Assembly: GCA_018714645.1 (NCBI GenBank)
Contig: DVND01000123.1
Span: 1-5,143 of the forward strand
Reading direction: 5' to 3'
DNA from: Candidatus Avimonoglobus intestinipullorum
Lineage (GTDB): Bacteria; Bacillota; Clostridia; UBA1381
Length of the DNA: 5,143 nucleotides
This document shows positions 1 to 5,095 of the stretch, piece by piece. Positions within the stretch are counted from its first letter, which is position 1. Every line of letters begins with the position of its first letter. Both the position numbers and the translations under genes were made by a program. The notes beneath the pieces are model-generated. The model made no database searches. It saw only the letters and a list, made by a program, of their open reading frames with translations, and was not told where the DNA came from.

Positions 1-3
1 CAT
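1..3 (-). CDS. start codon of a leftward gene cut off by the window edge
   Basis: On the minus strand the last three bases of the window read ATG. They are preceded by GAGGTG (complement of 10-15) with six bases between, which is a strong Shine-Dalgarno at normal spacing. A good promoter lies just upstream (22-50). Only the start codon is visible, so nothing can be said about the product. It is divergent from the small RHH gene at 144-311 and shares its control region. The start assignment rests on the ribosome site and promoter alone. Confidence 0.45.
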
Positions 4-9
4 GTTTTT

Positions 10-15
10 CACCTC
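10..15 (-). promoter_or_regulatory. ribosome binding site of the left-edge gene
   Basis: The minus strand reads GAGGTG, then AAAAAC, then ATG. This matches the AGGAGGTG consensus well. The predicted transcription start of the promoter at 22-50 falls near base 15, so the leader would be only about 15 nt, with the ribosome site at its very 5' end. Confidence 0.5.
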
Positions 16-21
16 AAACAT

Positions 22-50
22 ACTATAGCATATATTTTCTTATTTTTCAA
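22..50 (-). promoter_or_regulatory. leftward sigma-A promoter with extended -10
   Basis: On the minus strand, TTGAAA (45-50) is followed after 17 bases by TATAGT (22-27), and TGC directly precedes the -10 (TGN extended -10). This is close to consensus at ideal spacing. It would drive the gene whose start codon sits at bases 1-3. Confidence 0.6.
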
Positions 51-56
51 TATATT

Positions 57-81
57 TTTCTAATATAATTCATATTAGAAA
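57..81. repeat. perfect inverted repeat, operator-like
   Basis: TTTCTAATAT (57-66) and ATATTAGAAA (72-81) are perfect 10-bp arms around a 5-base spacer. The dyad lies between the -35 boxes of the leftward (45-50) and rightward (84-89) promoters. The arms are AT-rich and neither strand has a U-tract after them, so a terminator is unlikely. An operator for a dimeric regulator, possibly the RHH protein encoded next to it, is the simplest reading. That regulator link is inference. Confidence 0.55.
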
Positions 82-83
82 TT

Positions 84-114
84 TTGAATATTTATTCTTC
101 TCATGCATTATATT
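84..114 (+). promoter_or_regulatory. probable promoter of the RHH gene
   Basis: TTGAAT (84-89) and TATATT (109-114) are separated by 19 bases, with TTATAT at 18 bases as an alternative -10. Spacing is slightly long and the region is AT-rich, so chance matches are easy. The position, about 30 bases before the start codon and next to the inverted repeat, supports it. Confidence 0.4.
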
Positions 115-143
115 AAAATGTATAAGTAGAGGATGTGTTAAAA

Positions 144-311
144 ATGAAACAATTTAAAATTAAAAAGACAAAAGAAAAGGTACAAAGCGTTAATAAGTCT
201 TTATACATTAAAAAGGATCTGGTTGAAAAACTAAATAAACTTGCGTCAGACTATAATACCAGTTTTAATAATGTTGTTATCAGTATGATTGAGTATTGTT
301 TAGAAGAATAA
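144..311 (+). CDS. small ribbon-helix-helix (Arc/CopG-type) DNA-binding protein, 55 aa
   Basis: This short ORF starts at ATG 144, after AGAGGA (128-133) with ten bases between, and ends at TAA 309-311. The first 14 residues are a Lys-rich basic tail. Residues 15-23 (SVNKSLYIK) fit the DNA-contacting beta strand of a ribbon-helix-helix fold. Residues 24-37 form helix A (DLVEKLNKLASDY), TSFNN (39-43) is the turn, and residues 44-55 form helix B. Such proteins bind inverted repeats as dimers and are common on plasmids, phages and integrative elements. An autoregulatory role at the dyad 57-81 is plausible. GC is 24% by hand count, far below the neighbouring operon, suggesting transfer. A GTG (135-137) is also in frame, but it lies only one base after AGAGGA, so ATG 144 is preferred. 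An antitoxin role cannot be excluded. Confidence 0.72.
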   Translation: MKQFKIKKTKEKVQSVNKSLYIKKDLVEKLNKLASDYNTSFNNVVISMIEYCLEE

Positions 312-339
312 AAAAGAAGGGCATTTGCCCTTCTTTTTT
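310..339. terminator. bidirectional intrinsic terminator between convergent genes
   Basis: A 13-bp perfect stem, 310-322 (A-run then GAAGGGC) with 327-339 (GCCCTTC then T-run), closes a 4-base loop ATTT. The A and T runs give a U-tract when read from either side, so it can end both the rightward RHH gene and the leftward operon. The stop codons of both genes (309-311 and 338-340) overlap the ends of the stem. Confidence 0.9.
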
Positions 340-2698
340 ACATCCCTATTGTCGTGCCGATTTTTCGCGGTGTGACGAAATTGGACACCAGGTTATACTT
401 TACAGTCCCGTTGAGGATTACGACCTCCCGCACCCCATTTTGGATGGATTTCACACAGTTTTTCAATTTCGGCAGCATCCCGCCACCGATAAACCCGTTC
501 TCCAGAAGCGATTCCGCTTTCGCCACATCCAAATAATTGACCAGGGTCTTATCGTTTTCCACATCCAGCAAAATCCCATCCACGTCCGTGATGAACACCA
601 GCGTGTCCACCCCCAGGCGCTCCGCCACCGCCAGCGCGGCGTCGTCCGCGTTGACATTTAAGGTGTTGCCCTGGGCGTCCGAGGACACCGGCGACAGCAC
701 CGGCACGATGTCCGCATCCAGCAGCAGCTTTAAAACGGTATCATCCACAGCTTGTACTTCGCCCACATAGCCGATATCGCCCTCCGGGAGCGTTTTTTTC
801 GCCGCTGTGATGATGTTGGCGTCCTTGCCGGACAGGCCGCAGGCGTTGATATTGCTGTTTTTCAGCCCCTGCACAATCGCCTTGTTCACCTGCCCGCTCA
901 GCACCATCTCCACGATTTCGATGCTTGTTTTATCCGTCACGCGGTAGCCGCTGACAAATTTTGTCTCAACGCCGTGCGCCTCCAAGGCTTTTGAAATCTT
1001 TTTCCCGCCGCCGTGGACGACTGCCACCCGCGCCCCCACCATTTTCAGCACCGAAATGTCCTCAAAAATATTCTGGATCAGCGCATTGTCCTCCAGCACG
1101 CTGCCGCCCAGCTTGATGAGGATGGTCTTATTATACAGCTTGCGGAACGCAGGCAGGATATCCTGAAAGCTCTTGATTTTTTCCGCCGCGTCCATATTAT
1201 TTTTGATGTCAAATTCCTTTAAAAACCGCTTGGTGTACTCCACGTCCGACGGGCAGGGGACGTACTCCGTGCCGCGCTTCTGGCGCGTCTCGTTGCCCTT
1301 GCCGGTGACCAGCACGATGCTGTTTTCCCCGCCGGCGGCATTGATGGCCTTTTTGATGGCTTCGCCGCGGTCCTCCACGATCTCATAGGGGCAGCCCTGC
1401 GCCCGGACATGGATAGAGATTTCCTCGCAGATGTTGCGCAGCGGCTCCTCGCCCGGGTCCTCCTCGGTGATGAACACCTTGTCCGAATATTTGCCGGACA
1501 GTGCGCCTAAATCGTGCCGCCGCTGGAACGCCTTGCGCCCCGGGCAGCCGAACACCGTGTAAATCCTGCGGTTGGGAAATTCCTTTTGCACTGACTGGTA
1601 CAGGGTTTCAAAGCTCATTTTATTGTGGGCGTAGTCCACAAGCACCACCACACGGTTATCCGCGTTGGAATAGATTTCCATGCGCCCCGAGGAACGGGCC
1701 TTCATCAGGCCCACATACATATAGTGCTGCGGGATGCCCAGCGCATAGCAGATGGAAATTGCCGCCACTGCGTTTTGCACGTTGAACAGCCCCGGAATCG
1801 TCAGCATGAATTCTTCGTCAAATGTAGGCGCATGCACTCGGAAGGCGGTATCGTTGCCCACTTTTCTGATATCATAGGCGTAGATATCCGCCGTGGTGTC
1901 AGAGGTGGAAAAGGTGATTTTCCGCTCCGCCTGCTCCGCCGCCGCCAGCACATCCTCCACCCGCAGCGTATCCAGGCTGACACAGGCCGTTTTCGACTGG
2001 GCGAACAGCTTCAGCTTGGATTGGAAATAGTCCTCAAAATCCGGATGCTCCACATCGCTGATGTGGTCGTCGCCGATGTTCAGATAGCAGCCCACCTCAA
2101 ACGTCACGCCTGCCACGCGCCCGTATTTCAGCGCCTGGCTGGACACCTCCATAGTCAGGTACCCGATGCCGCTGTCCACCGCATTTTGAAAGTGGGTGTG
2201 CAGCTCGATCGGCTCCGGCGTAGTCAGGTGGGATTCCATGTTGACCACGCCGTCATAGGTATCGATGGAGGAAATCACCGCGCTCTGGGGCCTCTTTTGG
2301 TCCCGCAGGTATTCGTCCAGGATATAACGGACGAAATACGTGGTGGTGGATTTACCCTTCGTGCCGGTGATGCCGATCAGGTGCAGCTTTTCCCACACAT
2401 TCTCAAAAAACAGGTTTACCAGATACCCCATCGCCCTGCGGATATCGCTGACGAGGATATACTCGCAGTCCACAGCGTATTTTTTCTCGCTGATATAGCA
2501 CACCGCCCCCGCGTCCACTGCGTTTTTCAGATATTGCTCCTTAAAATGCGCGCCTTTGCAGAGGAACAGCGTCCCCGCCTTGATATCCTTTGAATTGTAC
2601 GATAAATGCCGGATTTCCCGGCTGCCATCCATGTTCATTTCCGTTACAAGGCCGTGCTGCTCCAAAAGCGCCGCATAGTCTTTCAGTTTATAATACAT
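338..2698 (-). CDS. murE: MurE-type Mur ligase fused to acetylglutamate kinase (ArgB), 786 aa
   Basis: Residues 1 to about 497 are a complete Mur ligase resembling L-Lys-adding MurE of streptococci, joining an amino acid to UDP-MurNAc-L-Ala-D-Glu in the cytoplasm. Visible motifs are the ATP loop GTKGKS (112-117), LTTPEP (158-163), MEVSSQ (183-188), HPDFEDYFQSK (218-228, with K228 the expected carbamylated lysine), GRME (338-341), DYAHNK (355-360) and GKGNE (466-470). The selectivity position reads EDPG (413-416), without the arginine of DAP-type DNPR. Residues about 502-786 are a full-length N-acetylglutamate kinase, the second step to ornithine and arginine. It has LIKLGGS (K529), VHGGG (561-565), GYRVT (R586), GLSGKDA (621-627), NVNAD (681-685) and GGGMLPK (K744), so substrate and ATP residues are kept. 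Residues 503-524 resemble the N-terminal helix of arginine-sensitive kinases. The start has a perfect AGGAGG four bases upstream. The gene overlaps the racemase gene by 11 bases, implying translational coupling. It is last in its operon. Both domain calls are firm; the amino acid added and the reason for the fusion are unknown. Confidence 0.93.
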   Translation of the reverse strand: MYYKLKDYAALLEQHGLVTEMNMDGSREIRHLSYNSKDIKAGTLFLCKGAHFKEQYLKNAVDAGAVCYISEKKYAVDCEYILVSDIRRAMGYLVNLFFENVWEKLHLIGITGTKGKSTTTYFVRYILDEYLRDQKRPQSAVISSIDTYDGVVNMESHLTTPEPIELHTHFQNAVDSGIGYLTMEVSSQALKYGRVAGVTFEVGCYLNIGDDHISDVEHPDFEDYFQSKLKLFAQSKTACVSLDTLRVEDVLAAAEQAERKITFSTSDTTADIYAYDIRKVGNDTAFRVHAPTFDEEFMLTIPGLFNVQNAVAAISICYALGIPQHYMYVGLMKARSSGRMEIYSNADNRVVVLVDYAHNKMSFETLYQSVQKEFPNRRIYTVFGCPGRKAFQRRHDLGALSGKYSDKVFITEEDPGEEPLRNICEEISIHVRAQGCPYEIVEDRGEAIKKAINAAGGENSIVLVTGKGNETRQKRGTEYVPCPSDVEYTKRFLKEFDIKNNMDAAEKIKSFQDILPAFRKLYNKTILIKLGGSVLEDNALIQNIFEDISVLKMVGARVAVVHGGGKKISKALEAHGVETKFVSGYRVTDKTSIEIVEMVLSGQVNKAIVQGLKNSNINACGLSGKDANIITAAKKTLPEGDIGYVGEVQAVDDTVLKLLLDADIVPVLSPVSSDAQGNTLNVNADDAALAVAERLGVDTLVFITDVDGILLDVENDKTLVNYLDVAKAESLLENGFIGGGMLPKLKNCVKSIQNGVREVVILNGTVKYNLVSNFVTPRKIGTTIGM

Positions 2699-3404
2699 AG
2701 GCCCTCCTCAGCGTCCCGCCGCAAAGCGTGATCGCTTCATCACATAATACGTCCAGCGCATCCACGTAAAAATCGCTCAGGCGGTGGGTTTCATTAAAGC
2801 AGGACAGCTCCGTGCACGCCAAAACCGCCGCCTGGCAGCCCTGCCCCTTCAAATACGCGTCCACCGCCGAAAAGTCCTCGATACTGCCGTCCAAGCCCTT
2901 TTTCACCTGCTTATAGATGATGTCCATCACCAATTGCTGTTCCCGCGCCCCCGGCGTGACGCATTCAATGCCCAGCCGGGCACACTCCTGATGGTAGATC
3001 CCCGTAAACACCGTCCCATCCGTGGCAAGCACGCCGATTTTTTGGATATCCGGTTTTTTCTCCCGGATGGTCTCCACCGTCCGGCGCACCATATGGATGA
3101 TGGGAACGCCCATCTGCTCCTGCAGCGGCTGCCAGAAATAGTGGGACGTATTGCAGGGGACCGCAATCACGCCCGCGCCGTTTTCCTCCAGCATTTTGGC
3201 ATCCTTTAAAAGCATCGCAAACAGCTCCTCCGTCTTGCCTGCGCGGATCGCCGCGGTGCGGTCGGGGATGCTGGCATGGCTCAGGATGATCATATCCAGA
3301 TGCTCCTGGTCGCAGGACGCCTCCGTGCGGTCGATAATCCGCTTGTAGAGCACCTGCGTCGCCAGCGGGCCCATGCCGCCGATGATTCCTAAGGTCTTTC
3401 TCAT
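2688..3404 (-). CDS. aspartate/glutamate racemase family protein (probable aspartate racemase), 238 aa
   Basis: This is a PLP-independent amino acid racemase, interconverting L- and D-Asp (or Glu) in the cytoplasm with two cysteines as acid and base. The N-terminus LGIIGGMGPLAT (5-16) is typical of aspartate racemases. The catalytic cysteines are C84 in PCNTSH and C197 in ACTELS, both present in the usual half-barrel positions. The length is normal for the family. Start ATG 3404 follows GAGGG (3411-3415) with six bases between, and only 12 bases separate it from the upstream ligase gene. The stop overlaps the MurE-ArgB start. The D-Asp-ligase-like neighbour favours aspartate over glutamate as substrate, since ligase and racemase are also paired in Enterococcus faecium. 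Substrate choice is inference. Confidence 0.9.
   Translation of the reverse strand: MRKTLGIIGGMGPLATQVLYKRIIDRTEASCDQEHLDMIILSHASIPDRTAAIRAGKTEELFAMLLKDAKMLEENGAGVIAVPCNTSHYFWQPLQEQMGVPIIHMVRRTVETIREKKPDIQKIGVLATDGTVFTGIYHQECARLGIECVTPGAREQQLVMDIIYKQVKKGLDGSIEDFSAVDAYLKGQGCQAAVLACTELSCFNETHRLSDFYVDALDVLCDEAITLCGGTLRRAYVL
2703..2708 (-). promoter_or_regulatory. ribosome binding site of the MurE-ArgB gene
   Basis: The minus strand reads AGGAGG, then GCCT, then ATG. The consensus match is perfect but the spacing is short (4 bases). It lies inside the racemase coding sequence, supporting coupled translation and fixing the start at 2698. Confidence 0.75.
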
Positions 3405-3416
3405 AAGCTTCCCTCT

Positions 3417-4628
3417 TTATTGTTTCCCTAAATATTTTCTGAATTTCAGATCGTGCCCCAACTGGGATTTCGCCAGCCGCAGCCGCCGCTCCGGGTCGTC
3501 GTCCGGCTTGAAATACAACGGGTTAACGAATTTGCCCGCCTTGATGAGCCGCTTCATGCGCACCTTATATTCCGGCGCATATTTGAACGCCACCCGCTTC
3601 GGCACCACCATCCACAAATATTCGTTCCTTGCAAAATCCTCTTCGATCTGCTTATTATACAGATAATCGTCCACAATCAATTTTGCGATATTGTGCCCGG
3701 AACCGGTCACATAGAAGTTGCTCCGGCCCTGGCGCGTGTTGATTTCAAACGCCTTATATTTATTGTCCCGCACGTCGTACTTGATATCGAAATTGGAAAA
3801 GCCCACGTAACCGATCTCCTCCAAAAGGTGCTTGAACTTCGCCATCAGTTCCTCTTCATATTCCGTGATGATCACCGCGTGGTTCCCGATTCCGTACGGC
3901 GTATGCTCCTCTAAGAGCACATGCCCCAGACACATCATCTTCACCCTCTGCCGCCTGTCCGAATAGCAGGTCATCACCCGCATATAGGTGTCGTCGCCGG
4001 GGATGAACTCCTGCACAATCATATTGTCCGCATATCCCGCCGCATACGTCTTGCGCACCGCCATTTCCAGCGCGTCCAGCGTGTCCAGCTTGAACACCTT
4101 CTTCTGCCCGATAAACTTATGCTTATAATATTCCACCTGGTTGGCGGGCTTTAATATATACGGCCCCTCAAACGGGATTTTCAAATTCCCCACATCCCGC
4201 GGCGTACAGATATAGGTACGGGGGAAGTCGATCCCGGTCTTATCGCACAGCGCGTAAAACCGCTGCTTGTCCATCAGCGCCTCCAAAAACGGATAGTCCG
4301 CATAGGGCAGGATGATGTTTTTACGGAACGCCTCCTTATTCAGCGCCAGGCATTTCACATAGCTGTCCCCGCAGCCGATGGCAATGATTTTTTTCTCCCG
4401 GTGCCGCTCTGCATAGCCGTTGAGCGTCCGCTCAAACACCCCCGGGGCGTCCAGCTCCGCCACCTCCGTAAAATCGATCATCTTGCTCTTATAACACGGC
4501 CCCAGCGTCGCCTTCCCGAACACCACCGACTTTACCTTATATTCCTCATAAAACGCCCGCGCCATACTGTACACATTGATATCGTTCCCAAACAATACCG
4601 GAATAAATTCCTTTTCCACAAATTCCAT
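3417..4628 (-). CDS. ATP-grasp carboxylate-amine ligase, D-aspartate ligase-like, 403 aa
   Basis: The protein resembles the enterococcal D-aspartate ligase (Aslfm) family, which uses ATP to join the beta-carboxylate of D-Asp to the side-chain amine of the third stem-peptide residue, the first cross-bridge residue. The family-like N-terminus is EFIPVLFGNDINVYSMAR (7-24). ATP-grasp elements follow: PYILKPAN (156-163, nucleotide-binding lysine 160), VQEFIPGDD (205-213), GFSNFDIKYD (276-285) and FEINTRQGRSN (294-304), with metal-binding Glu295 and Asn297. I chose ATG 4628 because AGGAAGG precedes it with ten bases between and the family N-terminus begins here. An in-frame GTG at 4658 would extend it by ten residues, but it lies only about 3 nt after the predicted transcription start and has no ribosome site. 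It is first in the operon, 12 bases before the racemase gene. Other ATP-grasp ligases share this fold, so the substrate is inferred mainly from the racemase beside it. Confidence 0.85.
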   Translation of the reverse strand: MEFVEKEFIPVLFGNDINVYSMARAFYEEYKVKSVVFGKATLGPCYKSKMIDFTEVAELDAPGVFERTLNGYAERHREKKIIAIGCGDSYVKCLALNKEAFRKNIILPYADYPFLEALMDKQRFYALCDKTGIDFPRTYICTPRDVGNLKIPFEGPYILKPANQVEYYKHKFIGQKKVFKLDTLDALEMAVRKTYAAGYADNMIVQEFIPGDDTYMRVMTCYSDRRQRVKMMCLGHVLLEEHTPYGIGNHAVIITEYEEELMAKFKHLLEEIGYVGFSNFDIKYDVRDNKYKAFEINTRQGRSNFYVTGSGHNIAKLIVDDYLYNKQIEEDFARNEYLWMVVPKRVAFKYAPEYKVRMKRLIKAGKFVNPLYFKPDDDPERRLRLAKSQLGHDLKFRKYLGKQ

Positions 4629-4667
4629 CCCGATCAACCCTTCCTGTCTCTTTTTCACATATCATAA

Positions 4668-4696
4668 ATTATACCACCATAGGTAAAGAAAAGCAA
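4668..4696 (-). promoter_or_regulatory. promoter of the ligase-racemase-MurE/ArgB operon
   Basis: On the minus strand, TTGCTT (4691-4696), a 17-base spacer and a perfect TATAAT (4668-4673) are visible, with TGG just before the -10 (extended -10). Transcription would begin near 4661, giving a leader of about 32 nt, too short for a T-box or riboswitch. The element begins inside the T-tract region of the XRE terminator and is nearly identical to the promoter of the XRE gene (5037-5065). Confidence 0.72.
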
Positions 4697-4727
4697 TAAA
4701 AAAGTAACGGCCGGCAGCCGTTACTTT
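4693..4727 (-). terminator. intrinsic terminator of the XRE gene
   Basis: Read on the minus strand, an 11-bp perfect stem AAAGTAACGGC/GCCGTTACTTT (4717-4727 with 4701-4711) closes a 5-base loop. The T-rich run TTTTTTATTGC overlaps the end of the stem. The TAA stop (4726-4728) overlaps the stem base. It separates the XRE gene from the operon, whose promoter starts immediately after. Confidence 0.85.
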
Positions 4728-4968
4728 AATCCTCGTCCGTCTGTAAGAATTTGTACGCCGGGACACCCAGCGCCTTTTCAAGCTTTATCAATAGCTTTAT
4801 GGATGGACAACACACGATGTTGGGCGCTTCCAGTTCCGATATAAACGTTTTTGACACACCAACTTCTTCTGCCAATTGCTGTTGTGTCATTGTCGTTTTT
4901 CTTCGGTAGTATCCAATTTTAAGGCCAATGTCTAAAACACGCCCTTCATATTCTTTATCATTCAGCAT
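4726..4968 (-). CDS. XRE/Cro-CI family helix-turn-helix regulator, 80 aa
   Basis: This is a stand-alone HTH_3-type DNA-binding domain with no effector domain. Residues 11-25 form helix 1, MTQQQLAEEVG (27-37) helix 2, SKTFISELE (39-47) the recognition helix, and PSIKLLIKLEKALGV (55-69) the following helices. The acidic tail TDED ends the protein. Start ATG 4968 follows GGTGGTGA (one mismatch to GGAGGTGA) with seven bases between. It has its own promoter (5037-5065) and terminator. Because its promoter core is shared with the downstream operon, it may control both itself and the wall-synthesis operon; this is inference. A close paralogue lies directly upstream (5094-5143). Confidence 0.87.
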   Translation of the reverse strand: MLNDKEYEGRVLDIGLKIGYYRRKTTMTQQQLAEEVGVSKTFISELEAPNIVCCPSIKLLIKLEKALGVPAYKFLQTDED

Positions 4969-5036
4969 GTAATATTCACCACCCGCTATACTACCATTAC
5001 CAACTTTTAGTTAATAATACACTATTTACAATATAA

Positions 5037-5065
5037 ATTATACCACCTCAAGAAAAGAAAAGCAA
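5037..5065 (-). promoter_or_regulatory. promoter of the XRE gene, twin of the operon promoter
   Basis: On the minus strand, TTGCTT (5060-5065), a 17-base spacer ending in GGTGG and TATAAT (5037-5042) are visible, with the same extended -10 as at 4668-4696. Transcription would start near 5030, giving a leader of about 62 nt before ATG 4968. That leader holds further GGTAGT and GGTGGT motifs (4990-4995 and 4978-4983), the last forming the ribosome site. No clear long dyad is visible in it. Confidence 0.7.
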
Positions 5066-5095
5066 TAAAAAATAACGACAAAATGCCATTACTTT
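5066..5095 (-). terminator. intrinsic terminator of the upstream XRE paralogue
   Basis: Read on the minus strand, AAAGTAATGGCA (complement of 5084-5095) pairs with TGTCGTTATTTT (complement of 5069-5080) around a 3-base loop. The stem is 12 bp with three G-U wobbles, followed by T-rich sequence. On the plus strand the wobbles become A-C mismatches, so it should work only leftward. It is the diverged counterpart of the terminator at 4693-4727. Confidence 0.7.

Larger units (their letters stand above)
4664..4767 (-). repeat. direct repeat, copy 1: XRE 3' end, terminator and promoter
   Basis: This block matches 5033-5135 in the same orientation, at an offset of 368-369 bases. It covers the last codons of an XRE gene, its terminator and the next promoter. 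The 15-mer GGTGGTATAATTTAT and the stretch around the -35 box are identical. The terminator loop and the promoter spacer differ. Confidence 0.8.

Noticed and set aside
2..21. Small inverted repeat ATGTTT...AAACAT at the left edge
   Set aside because: Six-base arms with an 8-base spacer in AT-rich DNA are expected by chance. It overlaps the ribosome site and start codon of the leftward gene.
463..657. Other minus-strand frames inside the operon genes (for example 463-657, 1219-1410, 1801-1983 and 2927-3166)
   Set aside because: They are out-of-frame shadows within well-supported genes, rich in Trp, Arg and Ser, with no domain or ribosome site of their own.
296..661. 121-codon plus-strand frame near the operon end
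   Set aside because: It overlaps the end of the RHH gene, runs through the terminator and is antisense to the kinase domain. It has no ribosome site or family features.
1625..2593. 322-codon open frame on the plus strand
   Set aside because: It lies wholly antisense to the MurE domain. It is rich in His and Arg, has no recognisable domain, and is typical of an antisense shadow in GC-rich DNA.
4629..4658. Longer ligase start at GTG 4658
   Set aside because: It would lie about 3 nt after the predicted transcription start with no ribosome site. ATG 4628 has AGGAAGG upstream and matches the family N-terminus.
4629..4661. Riboswitch or T-box leader ahead of the operon
   Set aside because: The predicted leader is about 32 nt, too short for any known riboswitch or T-box, and shows no hairpin.
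4672..4685. TACC...GGTA dyad over the operon promoter spacer as XRE operator
   Set aside because: The GGTA half is not conserved in the twin promoter at 5037-5065, so it is not supported as a shared operator.
4985..5014. Second XRE promoter TTAACT-N18-TATAGC on the minus strand
   Set aside because: Both boxes are poor and the spacing is off. The TATAAT promoter at 5037-5065 is far better and explains transcription.
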